DNA of 64,000 nucleotides from Unio delphinus (GCA_029339505.1 JAQISU010000123.1:3952501-4016500); one strand, 5' to 3'. Positions 41,219-51,532 are shown, numbered from the stretch's first letter. The notes: generated by a model not told the origin, from the sequence alone. Made by a program: numbers and translations.

Positions 41219-41736
41219 ATGGATCTATATTGTGTGAAGTGTAGAACGCGTACTGGCACAGATGATGTGACGACGATTACAACTAAAAATAACCGATCGG
41301 CGCTTTCTGGTAAATGCGTGCAATGTGGTACAAAGAAATTTAGATTTGTGTCTATGAAATCTGATTTAAAAAAAAACGAGGAGGTGATATCGCAGCCAAA
41401 TTAGCAAAACTCCCTGGAACCCCATGGGCAAAGTACCCCGGAGAAAAGCACCTCCCAGGATATAGCTACTGTGGACCGGGAACCAGACTTGATATCAGAC
41501 TCAATAATCAAAATCAACCCAACCCCGGTGAAGAACCAATAAACGCCATTGATAAGGCCTGTCACCTTCATGATGTTGCTTATAAAAGCAGCAATCTGCA
41601 ACACAGGCATCTCGCGGATGTGAAATTAATTCATGCGTTAAATGCTATTCCTGATAAATCCTTCAAAGAAAAATTGTCTTCATTTTTGATAAAATCGGCT
41701 ATGAAAAGTAAATTGATGTTAGGTGCCGGTAATTAA
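41219..41736 (+). CDS. zinc-ribbon + phospholipase A2 (E2 copy), probable frameshift product
   Basis: The zinc-ribbon frame stops at 41404 (61 codons), earlier than in E1. The PLA2 frame, with 'YCGPGTRLD' and 'HLHDVAYK', ends at 41736 and again has no ATG. The slippery A_AAA_AAC lies at 41371-41377 in the same phase. Conservation of the heptamer and the open PLA2 frame, while the zero-frame tail is lost, argues that only the shifted product beyond this point matters. Confidence 0.85.
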
Positions 41737-41740
41737 TAAT

Positions 41741-42703
41741 ATGGAATCAATTTATTATTCCCCAAGAGGATACTGGAGGGGTAACGCTGCAATCAATAAA
41801 CTCGCTAGAGCTGCAAAAGTGAAAAAAACCACTGCGGCTAATTGGTTATCCAAACAGGCACTATGGCAAATTTATCTACCACCGCCTAAACAAATTCAAT
41901 TCTCGCATTTTGATGTGACCGCTCCTAATGAAGTTCATCAGGCTGATATATTATTTCTGCCACATGATCGTGGTTACAAATACGCGCTAACCATAGTTGA
42001 TGTTGCGAGTCGATACAAAGAAGCAGAACCATTAAAAACAAAATCAGCCACTGAAGTCGCTTCTGCATTTGAAAGGATTTATCGACGAGGTCCTCTGCAC
42101 TGGCCAAATCTGTTACAAGTTGATCCTGGCAAGGAATTTCAGGGTGCAGTGTTATCTACAATGAAACATCATAATGTCACCATACGACGAGGGCATACTG
42201 CGCTACATCGCGATCAGGCCATTGTAGAACGATTTAATCGGACGATTGCTGAGCGGTTATTTGGATATCAATACGCAAAAGAATTCATTCAAGAAAAGCG
42301 ATCCAGTGAATGGGTTAAAAGATTACCATCTGTGATTACTGCACTGAATAACGAGATTACTAGAACAATCAACATGAAACCTATCAACGCGATTAAAAAG
42401 AAGTCAATACCCGTACAACCACAAAAAGATTTCCCTAGAAACGCTAGCATTTCCCAACCAATTCTTGGTAGTAATGTCATTGTGAGGTACTTATACGAAC
42501 CAGGAGAGCTTGAGGGTGGCACAAAAAGGGCTACTGATCCTATTTGGAGCGTCACTACGCATAAGATATCGAGTATAACACGATCTACGGGTAGACCTCC
42601 AATCTATAAACTGGATTCAACTGCCCCTCAACGGGGTTTTACTAGACAACAATTACAAGTGATACATGAGGATACTCAATTACCACCGCGTGGTCTTAAC
42701 TAG
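41741..42703 (+). CDS. retrovirus-like integrase (E2 copy)
   Basis: 320 residues, six more than E1 because of an in-frame 18-bp insert at about 42434-42457 carrying the near-palindrome GAAACGCTAGCATTTC (residues RNASIS). Catalytic D, D and E and the flanking motifs are unchanged. The insert falls between the catalytic core and the C-terminal tail, a tolerant linker. Confidence 0.94.
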   Translation: MESIYYSPRGYWRGNAAINKLARAAKVKKTTAANWLSKQALWQIYLPPPKQIQFSHFDVTAPNEVHQADILFLPHDRGYKYALTIVDVASRYKEAEPLKTKSATEVASAFERIYRRGPLHWPNLLQVDPGKEFQGAVLSTMKHHNVTIRRGHTALHRDQAIVERFNRTIAERLFGYQYAKEFIQEKRSSEWVKRLPSVITALNNEITRTINMKPINAIKKKSIPVQPQKDFPRNASISQPILGSNVIVRYLYEPGELEGGTKRATDPIWSVTTHKISSITRSTGRPPIYKLDSTAPQRGFTRQQLQVIHEDTQLPPRGLN

Positions 42704-42977
42704 CGCCGTTGCGTCTATTGCACTCAAGACAAGTCAACATCACATTATTTCTGACATGACCGAGATTGTTATTTTTTCTGTCTACGGTAAATTGGCGAGG
42801 ATCCTTATCCGAATACTGCCAACGCATTATACAATTGCAACTCGCGCAGTGATTATTCTGTTGTTTCTTCAAAGTGATTATTAATTTAGCATCAATATCA
42901 AATTCTCGTTGTTTTTTTTTGTCCTGTTGTTTGTAACCGGAGAGTTTTTTTATTAATGATGCTAACATCAATATCAC
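42696..42977 (-). CDS. HNH-type nuclease module (E2 copy)
   Basis: 93-codon frame from an ATG at 42977 with 'CASCN', 'TVDRKNNNLGH' and 'TCLECNRR'. Its N-terminal part reads the helicase tail ('KLSGYKQQDKKK') continuously, because the A-run that is A8 in E1 is A9 here. The polymerase-helicase frame leaves it at an earlier A7 run (A6 in E1). It could also start independently at this ATG. Confidence 0.7.
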   Translation of the reverse strand: MILMLASLIKKLSGYKQQDKKKQREFDIDAKLIITLKKQQNNHCASCNCIMRWQYSDKDPRQFTVDRKNNNLGHVRNNVMLTCLECNRRNGAS

Positions 42978-45900
42978 TTATTGTTGTGTCATTATCATCA
43001 CCAATGATTTCATCATCGCCACTGGCTTCGCCAACAACAATTCTTCGAAGTTGATTTATGTTTCGTACTCTGGATACTGCGAGATAGACTAAATTTGACC
43101 ATTCGATGCGATTATCTACCATCCAAACAATTGTATCCGATATAGTCAATCCCTGTGAAGAGTGTATTGTTGCTGCGTATCCTAGCGTCCACGGGGATTT
43201 ATTAGCACGCAATGCATCTTCAACGACATTGATATCAACCAGCACAATATCATTTAATACCAGAATTTGTTTTTCACTCTGTCCTGGAATATCAACTTCA
43301 ATATTCTGTTTTCGTGTATCCGATGGCCTATAACAAAGGGGTACTGGAAGCGTTGCAAATTTTTCTTTATGCAATTCAAATAACTTCATCTGAAGTGTAT
43401 CCCTGACTATTTTTCTACTTGCAATGATTAAATCGTTTGGTCTCCACGCTTCCCAGAAATCATTCATTGGGGTTTCTGAAATCACTTCACGCGCTATTTC
43501 GCATTGGATTCTATCCGGTTGTAATCTAATTAGCGCTTTGAACTCGCGTAATCGTTCATCAAGTGATCTATAATCAGTGGTGATTTCTTCATAGTAGTCT
43601 ACAAAACCCTTTAGCCATTCATGTGGAGATGCACCGACAAATGGTGGTGGTTGGCCTTGATCCCCGCACATGACGACTTTTGTGTTTTTGGTTAACAACC
43701 ACTCAAGAAATGTTTTTAATACATCTAATGACACTGTGCATATTTCATCCCAGATTATGATTTCAGGAATGAATTTATCACCCATTCGATCAAGAGTCCA
43801 TTTGTCACCCTTCCATCGAAAGAAGCTGTGATAAGTGCAAGCATTTACCCCTCGTTGTATCATCTCTCTGGCGAGTCTATGAGTCGGTGTTAGCACAATC
43901 ATGTTAGTAGAAATACAAGTATTTCCACCACCACGATATAATTCAATTGCACGCGTTGTCTTTCCTGACCCACCACAACCGTTTAAATAAACTGTCTTGT
44001 ATCTACATACTGGATCAGATACCGGTGGTGCATTAGAAAATTCTGTAGAAACACTAGTGTTTCCAATTTCAATACGGTTACAACAAATATATTTATCATC
44101 CATGGCAACGTCTGCGGATTCACAATACTCATGTAGCATCTCCTTTTTAAATCGCCAACACCCCCAATTTTCTTCGGGATCTGTGAATGCCGCTACAGTT
44201 GATTTGTACTTATTGTGTATATACATCGAATCAGTGGCCACTCTAACCGCGGTATTAGGAAATCTATTTATCATCGAAAATAGATTAATGCAAGCATAGG
44301 CTAACATTGAACTTCTCAAATGTGTGTACTGGGAATTATATCCATCACAGTAGGTAACAACCGTACCTAATTTCTCGCCGCTGGATAGAAAAGCATCCTT
44401 ACGGGATACAAGTTTTCCCTGTTTCATTAAATCCGCTACAATAAAATCGTATTCAGCGACATCTATGATCAACCGCGAAGAGTATTTTGCGTTATCGTAT
44501 CGTCCACCCTGGGTAAATTTACCGATTATTCTTCTTCCGAGATCTTTTGTTTGTTCTTTTTTAATTTCAAATAACTTCTTAGACCAATTTATGATTTCTT
44601 CTTCACTGAAATCTGGAAACTGTTTTCGTAGTTCGTTGATTATTCTATCTAGATTGGGTTGTGGTAGCCAAACTTCTTTCTGAGCTCGATAGCATATAAT
44701 AGCCTCGGAAACAATCAACGATATTAGCATACCACAATCAATCATATATCTCAATAGCACTATTGGCATCCAGTGTTTTTCAGATAGGTGTCTACCGAGC
44801 CAAACATAACTACACGGATGTAACCCTGTAGCTAATTCAAATGATATCACACGAGCGAATCCGGTTAAATCAAAATCAGGCAATGGTCCATTAATCGCAA
44901 CACGAGTCATTTCATGCGTGGGGTGTCCAAATCGTTTGAAGTACTCAGCGCATTCCCCATACCCGAGAAAACTTCCGGGATAACACGCGGCTATATCAAT
45001 TGAAATCATACCATCACGATGGTATTTCGTATTCCACAGTCCTCCATGACCAAATTCGACGCAACTCAATTTAACATCTTCGAGAAAATCACTTCGTGTT
45101 GGACGCCATGAGTTTTTTTCTCTTGCGAAGTGAGCTACCACTGATGGAATAGTAAAACTATCCGTGAGTAGTTTTTCATGGGAATTCTGCGGTGAAAAAT
45201 CACTAGCGATTTTTCTCATTCTGTTATCTAATTCTTCAATGCGATATAATTCACCATTTGGTTTTACAAATTGATCGAATTCTTCATCACTTCTAAGTAA
45301 CCACACTGACACAGGATCATCCTTACACAACGCATGAATAGCATCGAATAATTTCTCTTCATAGAAAACATCCCCGACTAACTCCCCGGAAAATTCCGGG
45401 GGGATATATTTCACGGTTCGTTCTCGTGGAAATATTGTTACCGCAGGTGTCCACGCGTGTTTGTTATGATCAATAATCTGTATTGGGGCTCCTCGCGATT
45501 GATATTTCGGTTCGTATAATACTTCTCCGGTTATTGTTGTTACTGATATTGGGAATTTTAATGATGCTTCTAATTTAGCTATATCAGAAATCTTTGCACC
45601 ATGCTGTTTCACTGTCAGTTCCCACTCGGTTATTTTTCTACGTCGCAGATCAGTTAGTTTATTTCCTCGGGATGCATTTGTGAAGTGTTCTAGTATTCGT
45701 TCTGCTACACAATTAAGCCCTGACGAATATTTCATAGGAGCTAGTTTTGCGATATCGGGTTTATCATTTAACGGATATATCCCATAAACCATTGCTGTTA
45801 CGGGATAAGATCTTTCGTAGTATGGTTTATCAATGCCGGTTAGAATCCCTGGTTTGGAATCTCTACTCACAATGACAGCTTTTTTATTCTTGAGGATTGG

Positions 45901-46635
45901 TTCAAATTTATCCTTAATAATCCATTTGCCATCGACTTCGATAATGAATTTGATTCGGAAAAAATGCCGTTTTTCCCCAACACGTGAAATTATCACTGCT
46001 GCTTTTTCATCATTCATGGTAGCATCAACAACACCATCAATTCGAAATGTTGACCAACAATAAGATGCTCCATCACGCTTAAATTCATTAAAACAATCTC
46101 TGATTTTACTAATCATGGCTTTATCAAGAATTGTATTCTTTGGTGTATTAGAAGCTATATCGAGATTGAATTGAGCATCTTTCCAGGGGTAATCTCTCTT
46201 GGACGTTTTTGAAATCCGAAGGATTTTGGGTTTATCGCGATTAAATTTGTTACGTTGTTTTGGTCTATCGAGATTAAATCTAGGACTGATTTTCAATAAT
46301 CTCTTAAACTCTTTCATGTTTCCGTCTCTTGGACGTTTGTTACGTTGTTTTGGTCTATCGAGATTAAATCTAGGACTGATTTTCAATAATCTCTTAAACT
46401 CTTTCATGTTTCCGTCTCTTGGACGTTTGTTACGTTGTTTTGGTCTATCGAGATTAAATCTAGGACTGATTTTCAATAATCTCTTAAACTCTTTCATGTT
46501 TCCGTCTCTTGGACGTTTGTTACGTTTTTTGGGTCTATCGAGATTAAATCTAGGACTGATTTTCAATAATCTCTTAAACTCTCTATCAGCATTAAATTTA
46601 GCATTTCTCGAAGTCAATCTCTTGAACTCCATCAT
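42898..46635 (-). CDS. DNA polymerase-SF1 helicase with N-terminal repeats (E2 copy)
   Basis: 1245 residues. Residues about 20-140 are four tandem 30-residue units (90-bp DNA repeats) of 'EFKRLLKISPRFNLD' plus a basic tail, in frame with the enzyme. Palm motif A is 'DIAACYPG' (Ser to Ala against E1), motif C 'ATDSMYI'; the helicase motifs are intact. Relative to E1 it has in-frame inserts at palindromes: 'ILRISK' after the repeats, 'PEFSGE', 'GNTSVST', 'CIST' and an acidic 'VGEASGDDEIIG' near the end. The last 18 or so residues are out of frame because of an extra A. Confidence 0.88.
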   Translation of the reverse strand: MMEFKRLTSRNAKFNADREFKRLLKISPRFNLDRPKKRNKRPRDGNMKEFKRLLKISPRFNLDRPKQRNKRPRDGNMKEFKRLLKISPRFNLDRPKQRNKRPRDGNMKEFKRLLKISPRFNLDRPKQRNKFNRDKPKILRISKTSKRDYPWKDAQFNLDIASNTPKNTILDKAMISKIRDCFNEFKRDGASYCWSTFRIDGVVDATMNDEKAAVIISRVGEKRHFFRIKFIIEVDGKWIIKDKFEPILKNKKAVIVSRDSKPGILTGIDKPYYERSYPVTAMVYGIYPLNDKPDIAKLAPMKYSSGLNCVAERILEHFTNASRGNKLTDLRRRKITEWELTVKQHGAKISDIAKLEASLKFPISVTTITGEVLYEPKYQSRGAPIQIIDHNKHAWTPAVTIFPRERTVKYIPPEFSGELVGDVFYEEKLFDAIHALCKDDPVSVWLLRSDEEFDQFVKPNGELYRIEELDNRMRKIASDFSPQNSHEKLLTDSFTIPSVVAHFAREKNSWRPTRSDFLEDVKLSCVEFGHGGLWNTKYHRDGMISIDIAACYPGSFLGYGECAEYFKRFGHPTHEMTRVAINGPLPDFDLTGFARVISFELATGLHPCSYVWLGRHLSEKHWMPIVLLRYMIDCGMLISLIVSEAIICYRAQKEVWLPQPNLDRIINELRKQFPDFSEEEIINWSKKLFEIKKEQTKDLGRRIIGKFTQGGRYDNAKYSSRLIIDVAEYDFIVADLMKQGKLVSRKDAFLSSGEKLGTVVTYCDGYNSQYTHLRSSMLAYACINLFSMINRFPNTAVRVATDSMYIHNKYKSTVAAFTDPEENWGCWRFKKEMLHEYCESADVAMDDKYICCNRIEIGNTSVSTEFSNAPPVSDPVCRYKTVYLNGCGGSGKTTRAIELYRGGGNTCISTNMIVLTPTHRLAREMIQRGVNACTYHSFFRWKGDKWTLDRMGDKFIPEIIIWDEICTVSLDVLKTFLEWLLTKNTKVVMCGDQGQPPPFVGASPHEWLKGFVDYYEEITTDYRSLDERLREFKALIRLQPDRIQCEIAREVISETPMNDFWEAWRPNDLIIASRKIVRDTLQMKLFELHKEKFATLPVPLCYRPSDTRKQNIEVDIPGQSEKQILVLNDIVLVDINVVEDALRANKSPWTLGYAATIHSSQGLTISDTIVWMVDNRIEWSNLVYLAVSRVRNINQLRRIVVGEASGDDEIIGDDNDTTISDIDVSIINKKTLRLQTTGQKKTTRI
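43910..43925. repeat. palindrome GAAATACAAGTATTTC inside helicase gene
   Basis: 7-bp arms around AA, at the same site as the E1 palindrome 14778-14793 but of different sequence. Confidence 0.85.
44048..44063. repeat. palindrome GAAACACTAGTGTTTC inside polymerase-helicase linker
   Basis: Perfect 16-bp palindrome in an in-frame insert absent from E1. Confidence 0.85.
45384..45401. repeat. palindrome CCCCGGAAAATTCCGGGG inside polymerase gene
   Basis: 8-bp arms around AA. In-frame insert in E2 ('PEFSGE'); E1 has a short unrelated 'CTTGGG' here. Confidence 0.85.
46241..46600 (-). repeat. four 90-bp tandem repeats in the polymerase gene 5' end
   Basis: Landmark 'ggacgtttgttacg' recurs at exactly 90-bp spacing (46331, 46421, 46511). 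The copies are almost identical. E1 has a more degraded array of the same family. Confidence 0.93.
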
Positions 46636-46659
46636 GCTATACTAAAAACAAGTGTCTAA

Positions 46660-46707
46660 ATGAAAGATTTTTATATAATGAATCACTGCAAATGGATCAG
46701 TCAATGA
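46660..46707 (+). pseudogene. deletion remnant of the Cys-rich zinc-ribbon gene
   Basis: Begins exactly like E1 ('MKDFYIMNHCKW') and stops after 15 codons. The flank right after matches the last codons of the E1 gene ('atgaattagacaaa'). About 310 bp are missing between. Confidence 0.8.
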
Positions 46708-46732
46708 ATTAGACAAATAGTATAGTATACGA

Positions 46733-47224
46733 ATGAACCAGGAATTCAGACCACACCCAGTGAGTACAAATTATGAAGCATCCAGTGATGGTGTTGTAAG
46801 AAACCGTAGACTGAAGAACCCAGTTGGGTGGGATAATGGTATGGGGTATTTGTTCTTTACTGTTGGAAAGAAGAAATATTACAATCATCGTTTCGTGTAT
46901 GAATGTTTCCATGGATTGATCAAAGATGGTTTTGTTATTGATCATATTGATTCTAATCCGAAGAACAATTCCTTATCAAATCTTCAAGCAATCACACATA
47001 GTGAGAATACCAAACGAGGAAGGACTGGGAAATACTCGAAAAAAGCGAGACCTGTGAAATCTTTGAATACAATAACTAACGAAGAAAAAGTATTTAAATC
47101 AATATATGAAGCCGGCAAGTATTTCAATATTTGTAGACCCTCAGTACGATATGTTGCAGAGGGGGTTTGTCGATCGGCTATTTCAAAAAAGAGCGGACAG
47201 AAAATTCAATTTAGTTATGTCTAA
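46733..47224 (+). CDS. HNH homing-type endonuclease (E2 copy)
   Basis: 163 residues with NUMOD4-like N-terminus, HNH core ('VIDHIDSNPKNN') and NUMOD1-like C-terminus. It differs from E1 at about 15% of residues, far more than the flanking genes, suggesting faster change or exchange. Catalytic His/Asn positions are kept. Confidence 0.88.
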   Translation: MNQEFRPHPVSTNYEASSDGVVRNRRLKNPVGWDNGMGYLFFTVGKKKYYNHRFVYECFHGLIKDGFVIDHIDSNPKNNSLSNLQAITHSENTKRGRTGKYSKKARPVKSLNTITNEEKVFKSIYEAGKYFNICRPSVRYVAEGVCRSAISKKSGQKIQFSYV

Positions 47225-47268
47225 TACGTCATATTTTTCATTTAGAAATATATCATTATTATAGAATA

Positions 47269-47625
47269 ATGAATTCTGAAAACATGAATAGAATCATATC
47301 CGAGATTTCAAAATTGAAAGGTTGGGATATTGAACTATCAGATGGGTTAAATCCTGATCAAATCATGTCTGATTTTCAGGATATAGAATACGGAGTTAAC
47401 AACAATAAATATATGCTACCAAAGAAGTATGCGCTCATCAAAAGAATTCAGAATTCTATTAAGGACTCTCTCGCATTTTCCAGTGACGTAAGTGTGTTCG
47501 CTCCGTTGTATACCATCGTAGAACGAATACGAAAAGAATTGGGGTACGAATACGAATTGAAAAAGGAGGTTAATTCTAAAATTAGAAACCTACGGGCGTT
47601 AATTCAAGAAAATGAAAAATTTTGA
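47269..47625 (+). CDS. small helical protein of unknown function (E2 copy)
   Basis: 118 residues, starting MNSENMN. About five residues differ from E1. Unknown role. Confidence 0.7.
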   Translation: MNSENMNRIISEISKLKGWDIELSDGLNPDQIMSDFQDIEYGVNNNKYMLPKKYALIKRIQNSIKDSLAFSSDVSVFAPLYTIVERIRKELGYEYELKKEVNSKIRNLRALIQENEKF

Positions 47626-47927
47626 TTGACCAACCATTTATCATTATTTGATTGTGACCGTCCCTCATAGAGATTTTAATTTTTTTTTAGCATTTTTTAA
47701 TCAAAACTGTTGAAATCAGTGAATAAAAAATTGATGGCTGGTTCGCATTGATCAGCGTAGAATGGCGAAAGTGTCAGTATTATTTATTTTATATACAATT
47801 TTGCTACTTTCGCCATCGATGAACGAAGCTGTCTCACGACGAAATAACACTTCCATGACCATCCGATGGTGTTAGGTCGGATTAAAAAATTGTTTTGCAA
47901 TTGAAAAATTGTTTACGATTTCAAATA
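47626..47927. promoter_or_regulatory. non-coding block with stem-loop and leader motif (E2 copy)
   Basis: Contains arms atggcgaaagt (47762-47772) and actttcgccat (47806-47816). The loop is the reverse complement of the E1 loop in outline. The 31-bp leader motif (one or two changes) ends on the next ATG at 47928. Confidence 0.5.
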
Positions 47928-48896
47928 ATGGTCAATGAAGCATTAACAACCCGATTGGCTCGTGAACGACTGGATGCAATCAGGAGATTTGTACCAATTC
48001 GTGACTCTGTACGGAATAAACTACAACAACGACAGAGTCTTCAGACTGATTTTGCTATGGGATCCGAAGAATTGTTTAAGCCAGTAACCACAGCAACGAA
48101 GGGGATAGAGCGTGCTATACTGGGAGATGTTCCCGAGACGGGAAAATCTGTTATCGGTGAACTCGAAAAAATAGCAGCGAAAACTGAACAAACTGAACAA
48201 ACAAAACAAATGGAATCAAAAGAAATAGTAGATGATTTACGCGTGATATTTAACGAGGCGGGGTTAGCAGCAATCATTGAGACTAAACTAGCAAAAATTC
48301 CTGCGCTTGTTGTTACGACTTATGAAAACAGGAAAAATTTGTTGAAACCAGAACATCATAACTTTGTTAGAGATATAACTCACTGGGCTGATATATTCTA
48401 CAAAATCAAAACTGAAAAAACAGGTAGAATTAGGAAGAAGGGTAACGCATCATACATTGGATATATCAATGAGGTGGGCGAAGTGTATAATCAATACGAA
48501 GAGTTTAAACAACAACAAAAACCGCAAAAATTGCGAGGAAGGCGACAGCAACCTGCAAAGAAAGTAGTCTACTCTCCTAAAAAACAACAAATACCACGTG
48601 ATGATGATGATGATCTTCTTGATTATTTACAAAAGGATTTAGAAAAACAGGATGAAGCAACTGGTTATAGCGGAAGTGGATTAAGAGATTCCAGTGTTTC
48701 ATGTCCTGGTAGTGTTATCAATGATATATCACGATTAGAAGTTCTTGTAGGAGGTTTCCGAGCTGGAAATAACTCACCGGAAATAATTAATGAAGCAGCT
48801 GATATCTGTAGACGATTATTTCAGGGTGGTATCATGGATATCAAAACATATCGAGATTTCATTGACGAGTTAGTGGAGGATTGTCACAGTGATTAA
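47928..48896 (+). CDS. structural/minor protein, intact (E2 copy)
   Basis: 322 residues from the ATG at 47928. First 55 or so and last 75 or so residues match E1; the middle is different, with a globular helical segment ('LLKPEHHNFVRDITHWADIF') and a basic, Gln-rich linker before 'RDDDDDLLDYLQKDLEK'. Probably an internal scaffold or vertex protein; not identified. Confidence 0.75.
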   Translation: MVNEALTTRLARERLDAIRRFVPIRDSVRNKLQQRQSLQTDFAMGSEELFKPVTTATKGIERAILGDVPETGKSVIGELEKIAAKTEQTEQTKQMESKEIVDDLRVIFNEAGLAAIIETKLAKIPALVVTTYENRKNLLKPEHHNFVRDITHWADIFYKIKTEKTGRIRKKGNASYIGYINEVGEVYNQYEEFKQQQKPQKLRGRRQQPAKKVVYSPKKQQIPRDDDDDLLDYLQKDLEKQDEATGYSGSGLRDSSVSCPGSVINDISRLEVLVGGFRAGNNSPEIINEAADICRRLFQGGIMDIKTYRDFIDELVEDCHSD

Positions 48897-48926
48897 TCAC
48901 CGAGACTGAATAAAAACGCTAGCGTG

Positions 48927-48943
48927 GAAATCCGAAGGATTTC
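48927..48943. repeat. palindrome GAAATCCGAAGGATTTC
   Basis: 7-bp arms around GAA, in the spacer before the gene at 48975; absent from E1. An adjacent half-palindrome 'aaaaacgctagcgt' precedes it. Confidence 0.85.
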
Positions 48944-48974
48944 ACAATTGAAAAATGGTTTCTGATTTCAAATA

Positions 48975-49427
48975 ATGATCATACACTACAATCATGATAA
49001 ACCAACCCCCGTCTACGTAGTTAATTCACGGTTTCCAGTTTATAGAGCATACTACGGAGATGGTTTAGGCAATACCATTGCAGGGTTATTTGCGAGAATG
49101 GCTCCAAAAGTGATGCCGTTGGCTAAACAACTAGGAATGAAAGCAATTGAAGTTATTCGTGATAAGGGTATTGGTGCTGTTGGAGATCTTGCTGGAAAAG
49201 CGTTTTCAACTGCGAGGAATAAATTAACATCATTAGTGAAATCACGGATGAAATCCAAAGGATTTTCAAAGAAACCGTTACCGTCTACAGCGGAAATGCC
49301 TGCAAGTGTTAGTAGAATTATAAATAACGCAGTAGACGAAAAATTAGCGTCGATGGTAAATCAAGGGGACCAAAGCAATATTGCAAATATGATAGCAGGA
49401 AGCGGCTTTAAAAAACTACGTCGATGA
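48975..49427 (+). CDS. glycine/basic capsid-associated protein (E2 copy)
   Basis: 150 residues; same 'YYGDGLGNTI' start and 'GSGFKKLRR' end as E1, with a short indel near residue 130. The leader motif ends on its ATG. Confidence 0.6.
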   Translation: MIIHYNHDKPTPVYVVNSRFPVYRAYYGDGLGNTIAGLFARMAPKVMPLAKQLGMKAIEVIRDKGIGAVGDLAGKAFSTARNKLTSLVKSRMKSKGFSKKPLPSTAEMPASVSRIINNAVDEKLASMVNQGDQSNIANMIAGSGFKKLRR

Positions 49428-49489
49428 AAATCGTTTACGATGAAAATCCTACGGATTTTTACGATTTAGACTCTGATAAATAGAATAAA

Positions 49490-50908
49490 ATGTTCAAAAA
49501 ATCACATGATCCGGCGTTTGATATAGACGCCCCAGTTGGCAAGGATGATTCTGTACGCGATTATCAATATTACGCTTATCATGCAATAGACGCAAATAGT
49601 CGATCGCGAATTGAACTTCAAGTCCATGATACCAGTAAATACTTTTTGCCCTGTGAAGCGTTTATTGAAGTAGAAGGAGTACTTGTAACAGCTGCTGATA
49701 CTACTGATGTACCAGCACCGTATCCAGCTGGTACTCAAGTCGGTTTTGTCAATAATGGTATTATGGCGCTATTTGAGAGTGCTAGATATCTCATTGATGG
49801 AAAAGAAATTGAGTCCATAGATCGTGATGTTGATGTAGCTACAACAATAATCGGGTTAGCGAGATATTCTGATGATTATACAAGATCAGCAGGACCTTCT
49901 ATGATGTTTGCAAAAGATGGTAAGAATACCGCTGGAGGAAATCCATTTGTTGTAAGACGACCAAAAAAACGTGATAATAGTGATGCTGAGGTCGAGGATA
50001 TGATTATAAACAACGACGTTAATTTCAATCTAGGAGCTGCAACACGAAACGCAATGTTGCAAGGAGAGCGTAAATCATTTTCATGCGCGATTCCACTACA
50101 TCATATATTTGGATTCTGTAGAAACGTCCGAAAAGTTATTTATGGGGCGAAGCATACAGTATCGCTTGTACGAAAGGGTGATGATAATGACGCAATTTGG
50201 AGGATTCCAGCAAACCCAGCTGCAGATCATGTAAATGATGATGCCGGTAAAGTTATTTTAACAAAAATATCATTGTGGATGCCAGTGTTGACTCCAGCAA
50301 TCACTGCAGAAGAACGATTACTATCATTTATGGACCAAGGAGGAAAGTCGTTGTTGAGTTGGCTAACCGTGAGTACAGATGTTAAACAATCAAATCTCAC
50401 CGGGTTATTCACGTGGAATCTAGCATCAAAACAAGGTGTTACTGCGCCACGTCATATATTCGTAGCGTTACAGGATAATAGGCGAATTGGCAATCAAACC
50501 TACAGTCATATGATATTTGATCAATTAGGTGTGAAAGACGTCTCACTGAGAATAAATGGCCAGCAGGAACCATCCGAGGATATACAACTTGATTACACTA
50601 ACAACCATATTGCACGCGTGTATCATCGTCTGTTGTCATTTATGGCACGTGATCAAAATGTGGATACTGGTTTGCAAATATCACAATATGATTTTAAAAA
50701 TCTATATCCGATCTATTACTTCTCACTGGAACATCTCGATTTAACAAGACAGTCAGTTGTTGATATACACTTTAGAGCTAATGTGAATCGTCCTGTTGGT
50801 GCTGCTGATTATAGAGCGGTTGCTGTCATTCTCAGCGACAAATCAATGCTACTCGAAGGTGTTGGAGGAAGAATGAGAGTGGTAGATGCACCAGTAGAAA
50901 ATCTTTGA
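49490..50908 (+). CDS. putative double-jelly-roll major capsid protein (E2 copy)
   Basis: 472 residues, same landmarks as E1 ('IPLHHIFGFCRN', 'DFKNLYPIYYFSLEHL'). Differences cluster in short segments that look like surface loops. Intact. Confidence 0.8.
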   Translation: MFKKSHDPAFDIDAPVGKDDSVRDYQYYAYHAIDANSRSRIELQVHDTSKYFLPCEAFIEVEGVLVTAADTTDVPAPYPAGTQVGFVNNGIMALFESARYLIDGKEIESIDRDVDVATTIIGLARYSDDYTRSAGPSMMFAKDGKNTAGGNPFVVRRPKKRDNSDAEVEDMIINNDVNFNLGAATRNAMLQGERKSFSCAIPLHHIFGFCRNVRKVIYGAKHTVSLVRKGDDNDAIWRIPANPAADHVNDDAGKVILTKISLWMPVLTPAITAEERLLSFMDQGGKSLLSWLTVSTDVKQSNLTGLFTWNLASKQGVTAPRHIFVALQDNRRIGNQTYSHMIFDQLGVKDVSLRINGQQEPSEDIQLDYTNNHIARVYHRLLSFMARDQNVDTGLQISQYDFKNLYPIYYFSLEHLDLTRQSVVDIHFRANVNRPVGAADYRAVAVILSDKSMLLEGVGGRMRVVDAPVENL

Positions 50909-50911
50909 TTG

Positions 50912-50958
50912 AAATCGTAAACGATTTTCTTGATTTTTCAATGAAATCCTACGGATTT
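50912..50958. repeat. two micro-palindromes after the capsid gene
   Basis: AAATCGTAAACGATTT (50912-50927) and AAATCCTACGGATTT (50944-50958) are both absent from the equivalent E1 spacer, which is otherwise the same. Confidence 0.85.
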
Positions 50959-50987
50959 TACGAATTAGAATCAATCTATTATGTATA

Positions 50988-51512
50988 ATGTCATATAGTG
51001 TTATTAGTGTTACGTTAACTCCCGGTCAATTAAAAAAATTGCAATCAGAATCGGTTAAGCGATGTGGAACCACAATCACGTTGAAACTCAGCCAAATGAC
51101 TGGTGGTGCAAATAAATTATCGCTGACAACTCGTCAGGTGAAACATTTCAATGATGCACTTGCAGCCAAAAAAGGTGTTCAGATTACTCTTTCTGCGGCT
51201 GCTATCAAAAATATGATTAAAACAGGCGGTATATTTCCGTTGTTAGCTGCGATTCCAGCATTGATTGCAGCAGCAGCCCCAGCGGTGGCTAAAGCGGCAG
51301 CGTTAGGAGCCGTTGGTACTGCAGCAGGAATGGCACTAAAGAAGGCAACTGGGAAAGGATATAAAAAAAAGGGAAAGGGTCTAAGACTACCAGGAACCCC
51401 GTATTCGTGGTACAGCGGAAGATCCGTGAACGGATTGGGTCTAAGACTACCAGGAACCCCGTATTCGTGGTACAGCGGAAAGGGTCTAAGACTACCAGGA
51501 ACGATTTATTAA
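50988..51512 (+). CDS. pX-like virion core protein (E2 copy)
   Basis: 174 residues. The upstream ATG seen in E1 leads to a stop here, which fixes the start at MSYS. Same hydrophobic 'GGIFPLLAAIPALIAAAAP' core. Within the C-terminal 15-residue repeats E2 has an in-frame insert (RSVNGL) made by the palindrome ATCCGTGAACGGAT at 51422-51435. Confidence 0.82.
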   Translation: MSYSVISVTLTPGQLKKLQSESVKRCGTTITLKLSQMTGGANKLSLTTRQVKHFNDALAAKKGVQITLSAAAIKNMIKTGGIFPLLAAIPALIAAAAPAVAKAAALGAVGTAAGMALKKATGKGYKKKGKGLRLPGTPYSWYSGRSVNGLGLRLPGTPYSWYSGKGLRLPGTIY

Positions 51513-51532
51513 TTGAGGAATCGAAGATTCCT